DNA from: a bacterium
GTDB taxonomy: Bacteria > UBP13 > UBA5359
Reading direction: 5' to 3'
Length of the DNA: 64,000 nt
Assembly: GCA_028685295.1 (NCBI GenBank)
Contig: JAQUEL010000001.1
Location: 1-64,000 of the forward strand
Below, one piece after another: positions 27,829-35,852 of this stretch. The notes below the pieces were generated by a model. That model searched no databases. It was not told the DNA's origin and saw nothing but the letters and a program-made list of their open reading frames with translations. The translations under genes were made by a program, and so were the position numbers. Numbering within the stretch: the first letter of the stretch is position 1; every line of letters begins with the position of its first letter.

Positions 27829-27872
27829 CCTTCCCCCAAAGGTATGCCCGCTTGAAAGAGCGGGCTATTTTT
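27829..27872 (+). ncRNA. Candidate short C-rich small RNA
   Basis: A stretch of about 44 bases lies between a promoter-like site and an intrinsic terminator (GCCCGCT/AGCGGGC at 27846-27865, then TATTTTTA). The 5' part forms a small stem CCTT/AAGG with a C-rich loop. CCTTCCCCC is the exact complement of the SD region GGGGGAAGG of etfB (48516-48524) and of the minus-strand gene starting at 32204. C-rich loops that pair with SD sites are a known small-RNA type. It could also simply be the pfp terminator. Confidence 0.3.
27846..27872 (+). terminator. Intrinsic terminator between pfp and the TadE-like gene
   Basis: GCCCGCT pairs with AGCGGGC around TGAAAG and is followed by TATTTTTA. Confidence 0.75.
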
Positions 27873-27890
27873 ATCGGCAGACATATCGAA

Positions 27891-28289
27891 TCAGAGCGTT
27901 TCTATTCTCATGACGGTTGTTGAGCTCATAGGGAGCGGATCAGGTAGTACAAAGCTTATAAAAGGCATGATGAGATCCTGTGCATAATCAATACGAACGG
28001 TAATATAGTCCCCGGTACGGCGCGAACTTTCATTGGATGGCGTGATCACAACAGTTAGGTTGTTGGTATTAAAGCCGGGCAGCCGCTTCTTTACAACTGC
28101 AACAATACCGGCGTTGGTCCGGCCTACCGCTCCGGCGCGCGCCCCTTCACGAGATCCCAGCGTAAGTGAGATATATGTTTTCAGTATTAGCGTGAATTGG
28201 AATACACCCATCAGCAGCAGCAAAAGTAAGGGTAGGAGAAAGGCAAGCTCTATTACCGATTGTCCTTTATTCTCTTTATGGATTCTCAT
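27891..28289 (-). CDS. TadE-like pilus assembly / pseudopilin protein
   Basis: Small membrane protein of 132 residues with the TadE signature: a short basic N-terminus, then GQSVIELAFLLPLLLLLLMG with the conserved Glu and one long hydrophobic helix (about 10-35), then SREGARAGAVG and a beta-rich extracytoplasmic part. Such proteins are minor pilins or surface proteins secreted with Flp/Tad systems. No other tad genes are in the window. The start overlaps the end of a 54-codon reading frame, so the two are likely translated together. Confidence 0.8.
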   Translation of the reverse strand: MRIHKENKGQSVIELAFLLPLLLLLLMGVFQFTLILKTYISLTLGSREGARAGAVGRTNAGIVAVVKKRLPGFNTNNLTVVITPSNESSRRTGDYITVRIDYAQDLIMPFISFVLPDPLPMSSTTVMRIETL

Positions 28290-28440
28290 CTAAATTCCCC
28301 GCGGCGGTAATTTGTGCATGCAGAGTATTAATTTGTTTTTGCATATTAAGCATTCGCTTCTTCTGGTAAAAATAAAGATAAGTAAAGCAAATAAGAAGGT
28401 AAAGCTCAATAATATCGAGCCAGTTTACATCCATAATCAT
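28276..28440 (-). CDS. Small membrane protein coupled to the TadE-like gene
   Basis: A 54 residue reading frame with a strong SD (GGAGG, eight bases upstream) and a promoter (TTGCCT, 17 bp, TATAAT) on the minus strand. It encodes one hydrophobic helix (about residues 9-25) followed by a basic stop-transfer stretch (QKKR) and a short heptad-like segment. Its end overlaps the start of the TadE-like gene by 14 bases. It is not recognised. A minor pilin, a bitopic assembly factor or a leader peptide are possible. Confidence 0.55.
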   Translation of the reverse strand: MIMDVNWLDIIELYLLICFTYLYFYQKKRMLNMQKQINTLHAQITAAGNLDENP

Positions 28441-28486
28441 GCCATATGCCTCCAATTAGCATTCATAGTTAAGGATTAATATTTGA

Positions 28487-28515
28487 ATTATAGCCCAAGG
28501 CAGCAGCTCAGGCAA
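28487..28515 (-). promoter_or_regulatory. Minus-strand promoter of the small membrane protein and TadE-like gene
   Basis: On the minus strand, TTGCCT (28510-28515), a 17 bp spacer and TATAAT (28487-28492). Confidence 0.6.
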
Positions 28516-28547
28516 TCCCACGTTTCGTCTCCTCTGCAAAAGTGTGC

Positions 28548-28576
28548 TTTACAAGTTCATACAGTGGTGCTAACAT
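28548..28576 (+). promoter_or_regulatory. Probable thrS promoter
   Basis: TTTACA at 28548-28553, a 17 bp spacer and TAACAT at 28571-28576, 25 bases before the thrS ATG. The leader would be too short for a T-box. Confidence 0.5.
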
Positions 28577-28601
28577 AATTTAGAGTTTCTGGAGGTGCAA
28601 C

Positions 28602-30335
28602 ATGTCTGCTAAAGGCTTTGTAAACGAAGAAGAGAGAGATATATACCGTCACAGCACTGCTCATATTATGGCCCAGGCGGTTAAGGAACTGTATCCCAAA
28701 GTTAAATTGGCGATAGGGCCGTCTATAGAAGAGGGCTTCTATTATGATTTTGATCTTGACAGGAGCTTTACGCCGGATGATCTTCAAGCAATCGAGAAGC
28801 GCATGAGAGATATCATCGAGCGTGATCTGGAGTTCAGACGTGAAGAGGTCTCGCGTGAGCAGGCGTTAAAACTTTTCGGCGAGCGTGGCGAGAAATATAA
28901 GGTCGAACTACTGGAGGAATTGACCGATGTGCCGGTATCAATATACTACCAGGGTGATTTCTTTGATCTCTGTCGTGGTCCGCATGTGAGCAGAACCGGT
29001 GAGATTAAAGCCTTTAAGCTGCTTAGCGTAGCCGGTGCTTACTGGCGTGGGAATGAGAAGCGTGAAATGCTTCAACGTATATACGGAACCGCATTTAAGA
29101 CCCAGAAAGAGTTGGATGAGCATATTTTTAAGCTTGAGGAGGCATCACGTCGTGATCATCGTAAGCTGGGCAAGGAACTGGACCTGTTCAGCATCAATGA
29201 AACGGCTGGAGCTGGCTTTATCTACTATCATCCTAAGGGAGCGCTGGTACGTACCCTAATAGAAGACTTTGAAAAGCGTGAGCATGCACGCCGTGGTTAT
29301 CAGATGGTGATTACGCCTCATATAGCCAGGGAAGAGCTATGGCAGATATCAGGACATGCCGGTTATTACAGAGAAAACATGTACTACCTGAACGTAGATG
29401 AGCAGGAATACGTTCTCAAACCCATGAATTGTCCAGGACATATTCTGATTTACAAGACACAGACCAGATCATATCGTGATATGCCGCTGCGTTATTTTGA
29501 GATGGGTACTGTATATCGCTACGAGCGATCCGGGGTATTGCACGGATTGCTGCGAGTCAGAGGATTTACACAAGATGATTCGCATATTTTCTGTATACCC
29601 GAGCAACTTGAAAGTGAAATCGCCGGCGTTGTAGACTTTGCTTTCTTTATGTTAAAACGTTTTGGTTTCAGTGATGTCGAGCTCTTCCTTAGTACCCGGC
29701 CGGAAAAATACGTCGGCAGCGATGAGAATTGGGAACGGGCTACTGATGCGTTGCGCAATGCGTTGAAAGCCAAAGAGCTGCCGTACCGTGTTGATCCCGG
29801 AGAGGGAGTCTTCTATGGACCGAAGATTGATTTTAAGCTAAGGGATGCACTGGGCCGTCTTTGGCAGGGACCGACCGTTCAGGTTGATTTTAATCTTCCG
29901 GAGAGATTCGATATCTCCTACATCGGCGCAGACGGACAAGAGCATCGCCCGATAATGATTCACCGGGTAGTGCTTGGCAGCATGGAACGCTTTTTTGGTA
30001 CATTGATTGAACATTACGGTGGTGCGTTTCCTCTATGGCTGGCTCCGGTTCAGGTGCGCCTGCTTCCTATAGCCGACAGACACTTCGATTATGCCGATGC
30101 CGTATGCACTCGTTTGCGGGAGGCTGATTTCAGAGCTGAAGTGGATAAACGTAATGAAAAAACGGGTTTCAAGATACGCCAAGCTCAGTCTGAAAAGATA
30201 CCGTATATGATAGTAATAGGCGACCGTGAAGCTGAAAATAGTACGCTCTCTCTACGCCACCGGGAGAAGGGTGATATGGGTACAGCGGCTCCGGATGATT
30301 TTATTGCCATGCTTAGAGAGGAAGCATCTCGATGA
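28602..30335 (+). CDS. thrS: Threonine-tRNA ligase lacking the TGS domain
   Basis: Class II aminoacyl-tRNA synthetase charging tRNA-Thr, 577 residues against about 640 in most bacteria. The missing part is the N-terminal TGS domain (about 60 residues): the protein begins directly at the editing domain, with HSTAH at 17-21. Catalytic motifs follow: MNCPGH with the zinc cysteine, FEMGTVYRYERSG (motif 2) and the C-terminal anticodon domain. Stop codons in frame just upstream rule out a longer start. ATG has a CTGGAGG site. TGS-less forms are known in some lineages. Confidence 0.95.
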   Translation: MSAKGFVNEEERDIYRHSTAHIMAQAVKELYPKVKLAIGPSIEEGFYYDFDLDRSFTPDDLQAIEKRMRDIIERDLEFRREEVSREQALKLFGERGEKYKVELLEELTDVPVSIYYQGDFFDLCRGPHVSRTGEIKAFKLLSVAGAYWRGNEKREMLQRIYGTAFKTQKELDEHIFKLEEASRRDHRKLGKELDLFSINETAGAGFIYYHPKGALVRTLIEDFEKREHARRGYQMVITPHIAREELWQISGHAGYYRENMYYLNVDEQEYVLKPMNCPGHILIYKTQTRSYRDMPLRYFEMGTVYRYERSGVLHGLLRVRGFTQDDSHIFCIPEQLESEIAGVVDFAFFMLKRFGFSDVELFLSTRPEKYVGSDENWERATDALRNALKAKELPYRVDPGEGVFYGPKIDFKLRDALGRLWQGPTVQVDFNLPERFDISYIGADGQEHRPIMIHRVVLGSMERFFGTLIEHYGGAFPLWLAPVQVRLLPIADRHFDYADAVCTRLREADFRAEVDKRNEKTGFKIRQAQSEKIPYMIVIGDREAENSTLSLRHREKGDMGTAAPDDFIAMLREEASR

Positions 30336-30457
30336 GCTTCTTACCGGATGGCTTGCTTTACGATCCGACACACCGATCTTACTTCCATCGCGGGCTGATA
30401 TCCCGTTTAATGATATACTTATAAAGGATATATTATCAGCTAAGGAGGGAAGTTCTG

Positions 30458-31618
30458 GTGTATAATCTCTTGCCATCCGGCGATTATATGGAGATTGAGC
30501 GCACGATGCTGGCTCCATATGCTATGTGTGCGGTAGACACTGCGGGAAGGCGTTATCCGGAAGATGACCATACATATCGCAACCCTTTTCAGAGGGATAG
30601 AGACAGAATTATACATTGTACTGCGTTCAGGCGTTTAGAGTATAAGACTCAGGTCTACGTCATTCATGAGGGTGATTATTACCGGACACGATTAACGCAT
30701 ACGCTTGAAGTGGCGCAGATAGCCAGGACTATGTCTCGCATACTCCGCTTGAACGAGGATTTGACGGAGGCTATAGCTTTGGCTCATGATCTGGGGCATA
30801 CTCCGTTTGGACATTCAGGCGAAGATGCATTGCAAGAAATCATGCGTGATTTCGGCGGCTTTGAGCATAACAGGCATGGGTTACGAGTTGTAGAGGAGCT
30901 GGAAGAGCGGTATCCCGCTTTCCCGGGGCTGAATCTTACGTATGAGGTTAGAGAGGGGATAATAAAGCATAATACCGATTATGATTACTCCGGAGATGTT
31001 GATTACCAGCCCGGGCAATCTCCCTCTCTTGAAGCACAACTGGTAGATCTGGCCGATGAGATAGCTTATAACAATCACGATCTCGACGATGGACTGACAG
31101 CTGGGTTGATTACGGAGGAAGAGCTGTTATCGTTGGAGATTTGGAAGAGGGCCTATGATGATGTAAACGGGCTCTATCCCGATCTGGATATGGACAGGCG
31201 TAAATATCAGGTGGTCAAACGGCTGATAAATGATCTGGTAATGGACGCAGTGCAGCAGACCCTCTCCAATCTTAGGGAACGTAAGATAGCTTCAGTTGAT
31301 GATGCCAGGGGAGTTAGTGAGAGATTGGTGGCCTTCTCGCCCCGGATGATGGAATTGAACAGTGAGCTTAAGGATTTTCTCATGACCAGAGTTTACAAGC
31401 ATTATCGTGTTATGCGTATGGCCGATAAGGCTGCAAGATTTATTAAAAGTCTTTTTGATGTTTATATCAATCGTCCAGAGCAGTTGCCGCCGCATGCACA
31501 ACAGAGGATAGGCTCTCTTCCTCTGCAAGTGGTACTCTGCGATTATATTGCAGGTATGACGGACCGTTATGCCCTGGACGAATATAACAGACTATTTATG
31601 CCGTATGAGAGGGTTTGA
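30458..31618 (+). CDS. dgt: Deoxyguanosinetriphosphate triphosphohydrolase-like protein
   Basis: HD-superfamily dNTP triphosphohydrolase, 386 residues. The metal site is complete: the first His in THTLEVAQIARTM, HD in LAHDLGHTPFGHSGED, and the later Asp in VDLADEIAYNNHDLDD. The N-terminal stretch with RNPFQRDRDRIIHCTAFRRL is typical of the bacterial family often placed near dnaG or rpoD; here it follows thrS by 122 bases. GTG 30458 has AAGGAGGGA eight bases upstream. It overlaps the end of a convergent gene by 23 bases. Confidence 0.92.
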   Translation: MYNLLPSGDYMEIERTMLAPYAMCAVDTAGRRYPEDDHTYRNPFQRDRDRIIHCTAFRRLEYKTQVYVIHEGDYYRTRLTHTLEVAQIARTMSRILRLNEDLTEAIALAHDLGHTPFGHSGEDALQEIMRDFGGFEHNRHGLRVVEELEERYPAFPGLNLTYEVREGIIKHNTDYDYSGDVDYQPGQSPSLEAQLVDLADEIAYNNHDLDDGLTAGLITEEELLSLEIWKRAYDDVNGLYPDLDMDRRKYQVVKRLINDLVMDAVQQTLSNLRERKIASVDDARGVSERLVAFSPRMMELNSELKDFLMTRVYKHYRVMRMADKAARFIKSLFDVYINRPEQLPPHAQQRIGSLPLQVVLCDYIAGMTDRYALDEYNRLFMPYERV

Positions 31619-32204
31619 GCTGATGAGTATTACCATTACCTTGCATGAGATTACTCTCGTAAGGCGGAAGCATTAAGGCCAGACGCTTCTGTACTCCGGT
31701 TATCAGCGTATCGCGATTAAGCCTGATTGTTTTATTGTGCAGCCAGGCGTTGACCATCTGGAACGCCAGATCTATGGCCACAACGGCTTCAAGCTTATTA
31801 GCGTATTCTACCACCAGGTAATGATGTGTTTTTAATCCAGTCTCTATATCCTGTGAACGCTGCCCTGAAAAACCGGCACAGCGTCCCATGCGGCGTCCAA
31901 GCATATAAATGATAAGATGCTCCAGAAGATGACAAAGACCGGTACCCTCTATAATCTCTTCTTTGAAATCGTGTGCGTCTGTTGCAGCTAAGCCGCATAT
32001 GTGTTGCAGCTCTTCGGCAGGCGCTTCCAGAATGCCTGGGAGCGCTGTTTCCATTTTTTTTACAAGGCTGGGTATGGCGCTGGTAGAGATATTTGCATCA
32101 TTCCCCATATCCAGATGAATTATCGCTCTTTTTGAACCTTGCTGCAGATTACGAATGCTCTCGCTTTGCGGAGTATCTTGAAAAACTATATTAATAATAT
32201 GCAA
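31596..32204 (-). CDS. Stand-alone cyanophycin synthetase N-terminal-like domain
   Basis: Protein of 202 residues resembling only the N-terminal domain of cyanophycin synthetase CphA. Matching stretches are AIIHLDMGNDANIST (CphA: a strand plus DLG), the LPGI segment, EEIIEGTGLCHLLEHLI and YLVVEYANKLEAVVAIDLAF. H92-L-L-E95-H96 forms an HxxEH motif as in inverse zincins. The CphA N domain of some species has been reported to have a hidden hydrolase activity that makes primers. The ATP-grasp and Mur-ligase parts of CphA are absent, and no cphA or cphB is in the window. TTG start with a GGGGGAAGG site and its own promoter. The role is unknown. Confidence 0.7.
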   Translation of the reverse strand: MHIINIVFQDTPQSESIRNLQQGSKRAIIHLDMGNDANISTSAIPSLVKKMETALPGILEAPAEELQHICGLAATDAHDFKEEIIEGTGLCHLLEHLIIYMLGRRMGRCAGFSGQRSQDIETGLKTHHYLVVEYANKLEAVVAIDLAFQMVNAWLHNKTIRLNRDTLITGVQKRLALMLPPYESNLMQGNGNTHQLKPSHTA

Positions 32205-32225
32205 AATACCTTCCCCCTTGCTACA

Positions 32226-32254
32226 ATTATATCTTCAAGTGATAGAGGGCGCAA
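32226..32254 (-). promoter_or_regulatory. Minus-strand promoter of the CphA-N-like gene
   Basis: On the minus strand, TTGCGC (32249-32254), a 17 bp spacer and TATAAT (32226-32231), about 25 bases before the TTG start. Confidence 0.6.
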
Positions 32255-32352
32255 TGACGGGGATACGCTTGCCTCTCGGCAGCATTCCGGTATGGTTTAT
32301 TGTCATGTCTATGCTATAATAATGACATTAATACATAGTTGTAGGAGTCGCA

Positions 32353-34698
32353 ATGGAGGCTGCAAATTCTGCAAGGTATGATCTCCTGCAAATATTTAAT
32401 ACGCAGGATATCATTGATCTTGAAAGGGCATCAGCACATTTGATTGGTGCTGATATTCATATATGGGGTCCTTCGGGGAGCATTTCCGGTACCGGTATTG
32501 ATAATACAACAATCTCCTGGGAAGAGATTGTTGCTGCCGTAGGTGGCGGTAACTTTATTCGTTGCGGTATTTCCGGCAGGGATTATTGTCTGGCGCCTAT
32601 TATGCTGAAAGATAAGCTGTTGGCAGCTATCCTGGCCGGGCCCTTCGATGCTATGGAAGATGATTGGCGGGCGGCATCTTCTTTTCTGACCGCCCTCAGC
32701 CGCATAGTATCCAATATCATCGCTGCATCCAGGCGCAATTTTGATCTTTATCAGCAGGCGGAAGCCGATCTTCATCTTAAAGTAAAGGAACTGTCATATC
32801 TGTTTGAGACAAGTAAATCTTTGCATGGTCAACTTGACTTTGAAGAGAATTCCAACTGTTTTCTGCATAAGGTAATGGAGTTTTCCGGGGCAAAAACCGG
32901 CATAATAATGATACTCGACGAAGAGAAACAGATCATTCGTCATTTGGCATCCGCCGGTTGCTCACCCATGATAAGAAGCATGGAGCTGTCACCGGGAGAG
33001 GATCTCAGCGGGAAGATAATAGAGACCGGTGAATACGGCATTATTGCTGATATGAACGAAAGTGAGCTTCCAGAGCGGGATGATTTTCGTTTTTCGTTGG
33101 GTAAGACGGTGACAATAATATCGATACCTTTGAAAGTTGAAGGCAGAAGCCTGGGCGTTTTGCACCTGGGTTACAGACAGAAATATGATCCTTCCACAGA
33201 GGAGATCAACCTTCTTACTGTAGTTGCCCATGAAGCGGCTGTTGTCATAGAGCACGGGCGCCTCTTCAAGGAAGTTTCCAGGCTGGCGATAACAGACGGT
33301 CTGACCAGACTTAATAACCACAGATACCTGCAGCAGCGCCTTGATGGTGAATTGGAGCGGGCTAAACGTTTCCAGCGACCACTTTCCGTATTGATGCTTG
33401 ATATAGATCATTTCAAGAGATATAACGATCGCTTCGGGCATTTGGCCGGCGATATTCTGTTGAAGCGCCTTTCCAGACTTCTTGAGAACAATACCCGGAG
33501 TATAGATATTCTGGCTCGCTATGGCGGTGAAGAGTTTTGTGTCGTATTGCCTGAAACTAGTGTAGCTGAAGCGGAATTAGTGGCTGAACGCATAAGAAGG
33601 GAAGTCAGGGAAACTTTGCATTACCATAATCAGGAGGATGGATCGGAGGGCAAAGTAACAATAAGTATAGGCATATCGACATTTCCCACCGATGGGTCCA
33701 ACAAAACCATGCTTCTAGCTGCTTCAGACAAAGCGCTTTATAGGGCCAAGCAGACTGGTCGTAACAGGGTGGTCCTGGCTTCACGCTTATCCAAGGATCT
33801 GATTGAAGGGGTTGCGGATGCTTTTAGCGGCGTCTCGGAAACCCAACAAGATAGCGAAGTTAAGGACTCTTTTCTCAATCGTTACAAGGTTCATCTTATA
33901 GTTCTGGTCGCAATGATCAACCTCTTTTCCCAGTTTATCTTTCGTTATAGCTATAATGATCTTAGTGGGATGCCCTATCTCTATTTGCATACCGTGATGG
34001 AGCTTTATTCGTCAGCGGTAGGCGTAATAATTTTTTATATCGCTTTTTCTGCTGCCAGACGGACAGGAGATAGCCGTCTTTCTTTGTTGGGGAAGGCTTT
34101 TCTGGTAATGGCTTTGCTCGATCTTTTGCATCTCATGACATTTCCCGGGGGCATATCTATTTTATCTCAAGGAAACGATGGAATGACTATCGGGCTCTGG
34201 ATATGCTCACGTTTGATAGGCGCGTTCATGATCATTACAGCAGTCTTTATGCCTAAGAGAAGAGATTATCTTCTTGTAGAGAACCCTCTTCAGGAGGCCC
34301 TATTGCCTATACTTATAGCATTGCTGCTTTATCTTCTGCTGGAATCATTTGCTCAGTTGAGACCGTTTACCTATATTCCTGGCAAGAGTGCAGGTGAACC
34401 GGCCATGTATATGGAAGCTATTATAGCTTTTCTTTATGTAGTGGCTGCACTGGGATTTATGAAGCTGCATCGCCAAGGCGGCGGATCTTTGATGCTGATG
34501 TTTATCATCGGTATGTTTGCTATGGCTTTTTCGGCAGTTAGTGTCGTTACTATGCTTGGAACCCATAATTTGCTGGCGCATGTATATAAATCACTGGCCT
34601 GTTTGATAATTTTGGCCGGTTTCTGGTTGCTGGAGAGAGCCAGCGCATTAGAATCCGGCACGGCAACAGCAATATCCGGTGGCAATACTCGCCAGTGA
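32353..34698 (+). CDS. Diguanylate cyclase with C-terminal MASE3-like membrane domain
   Basis: Cyclic di-GMP synthase of 781 residues with an unusual order. Residues 1-115 resemble a small PocR-like ligand sensor. A GAF domain follows (about 145-310), then a GGDEF domain (about 315-475) with active site YGGEEF and the metal site LMLDIDHFKRYND. The last 270 residues are seven or eight membrane helices with MASE3-like stretches (LHTVMELYSSAVGVIIF, LLDLLHLMTFPG). MASE domains normally come first. An in-frame frameshift or fusion of two genes is not visible: the frame is open throughout. ATG 32353 has AGGAG. Confidence 0.85.
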   Translation: MEAANSARYDLLQIFNTQDIIDLERASAHLIGADIHIWGPSGSISGTGIDNTTISWEEIVAAVGGGNFIRCGISGRDYCLAPIMLKDKLLAAILAGPFDAMEDDWRAASSFLTALSRIVSNIIAASRRNFDLYQQAEADLHLKVKELSYLFETSKSLHGQLDFEENSNCFLHKVMEFSGAKTGIIMILDEEKQIIRHLASAGCSPMIRSMELSPGEDLSGKIIETGEYGIIADMNESELPERDDFRFSLGKTVTIISIPLKVEGRSLGVLHLGYRQKYDPSTEEINLLTVVAHEAAVVIEHGRLFKEVSRLAITDGLTRLNNHRYLQQRLDGELERAKRFQRPLSVLMLDIDHFKRYNDRFGHLAGDILLKRLSRLLENNTRSIDILARYGGEEFCVVLPETSVAEAELVAERIRREVRETLHYHNQEDGSEGKVTISIGISTFPTDGSNKTMLLAASDKALYRAKQTGRNRVVLASRLSKDLIEGVADAFSGVSETQQDSEVKDSFLNRYKVHLIVLVAMINLFSQFIFRYSYNDLSGMPYLYLHTVMELYSSAVGVIIFYIAFSAARRTGDSRLSLLGKAFLVMALLDLLHLMTFPGGISILSQGNDGMTIGLWICSRLIGAFMIITAVFMPKRRDYLLVENPLQEALLPILIALLLYLLLESFAQLRPFTYIPGKSAGEPAMYMEAIIAFLYVVAALGFMKLHRQGGGSLMLMFIIGMFAMAFSAVSVVTMLGTHNLLAHVYKSLACLIILAGFWLLERASALESGTATAISGGNTRQ

Positions 34699-34724
34699 AA
34701 CAGATATTAGTTGGAGGTAATAGT

Positions 34725-35822
34725 ATGTCTATTGATGCATTGGTACGTTCCTGTATAGCGGATCTGGAGCCGTATGAGCCGGGAAAACCGATTGAGGAAG
34801 TGGAGAGAGAACTGGGCATAACAGGGGTAATCAAGATGGCATCCAATGAGAATCCGCTTGGACCGTCGCCATTGGCTGTTGAAGCTGTTCGCAAGGCAGC
34901 GGCTGGAATGCAGATATATCCTGACGGCAATGCTCATTATTTGAAAAAAGCACTTGCTTCCATGTTGAAAGTAGAATCTAATCAGCTCTTTATCGGTAAC
35001 GGTTCGGATGAGATAATACACTTTTTAGGGATAACTTATCTTCATCCGGGAGATGAGGTAATAGTGGCTGACCCGTCATTTTCACGTTACGATTCAGCTG
35101 TTATCCTGATGAACGCCAGACTTATAAAGGTGCCTCTGAAGGATTTTCGGCATGATTTGGATGCCATGGCATCTAAATTCAGTGACAGGACAAAGCTGAT
35201 TTTTATTTGTAATCCCAACAACCCGACAGGGACTATAGTAAGGCAAAATGAGGTAGAGCGCTTCCTGAAAAAGCTACCGGCCGATGCCATTGCCGTCTTC
35301 GATGAAGCATACTATGAGTATGTGGAAGCTGAGGATTATCCGGATAGTCTTCGCTATATCGGTGAAGGACGTCATATAGTGACTTTGCGCACTTTCTCCA
35401 AAATTTACGGTTTAGCCGGTTTGCGCGTGGGATATGCGGTCTCTTCACCGGAGATAATTGCTCATCTCAACCGTGTCAAGGAACCCTTTAACGTCAATAG
35501 CCTGGCGCTGGCAGCGGCACAGGCCTCTTTGAACGATCCGGATCAGGTTAGGCGTAGCCGGCAGCTTGTTTCTGAAGGAAAGCGGTTCTTACAACAGAGC
35601 TTTACCGCTATGGGCCTGGATTATATGCCAACAGAGGCTAATTTTATTATGGTCAGGGTCGGCCTGGATTCAAGAGAGGTTTTCAGAGCCTTAATGTCCA
35701 AGGGAGTAATTATCAGAACAGGCGATATATTCGGGCTTTCGGACTATATCCGTGTTACCGTAGGCACTATGGGACAGAATGAAAGGTTTATAAAAGCCCT
35801 TTCAGATGTGCTTGAGAGATAG
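34725..35822 (+). CDS. hisC: Histidinol-phosphate aminotransferase
   Basis: PLP-dependent class I/II aminotransferase, 365 residues. It converts imidazole acetol phosphate to histidinol phosphate and often serves aromatic amino-acid synthesis too. Visible motifs are KMASNENPLGPSP at the N-terminus, FICNPNNPTGT, VFDEAYYEY and the PLP lysine in TFSKIYGLAGLRVGY. The frame is open from 34695, but ATG 34725 follows TTGGAGG and gives the family start. It heads an aromatic run (aroF, tyrA, aroA), so a role in phenylalanine and tyrosine transamination is likely as well. Confidence 0.92.
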   Translation: MSIDALVRSCIADLEPYEPGKPIEEVERELGITGVIKMASNENPLGPSPLAVEAVRKAAAGMQIYPDGNAHYLKKALASMLKVESNQLFIGNGSDEIIHFLGITYLHPGDEVIVADPSFSRYDSAVILMNARLIKVPLKDFRHDLDAMASKFSDRTKLIFICNPNNPTGTIVRQNEVERFLKKLPADAIAVFDEAYYEYVEAEDYPDSLRYIGEGRHIVTLRTFSKIYGLAGLRVGYAVSSPEIIAHLNRVKEPFNVNSLALAAAQASLNDPDQVRRSRQLVSEGKRFLQQSFTAMGLDYMPTEANFIMVRVGLDSREVFRALMSKGVIIRTGDIFGLSDYIRVTVGTMGQNERFIKALSDVLER

Positions 35823-35852
35823 TAGTTTGCGTAGGAAGAAGAGGTAGAGGAT

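Noticed and set aside
28454-28601. T-box leader for thrS
   Set aside because: The region is too short and lacks the conserved T-box sequence. The same holds for serS and proS.
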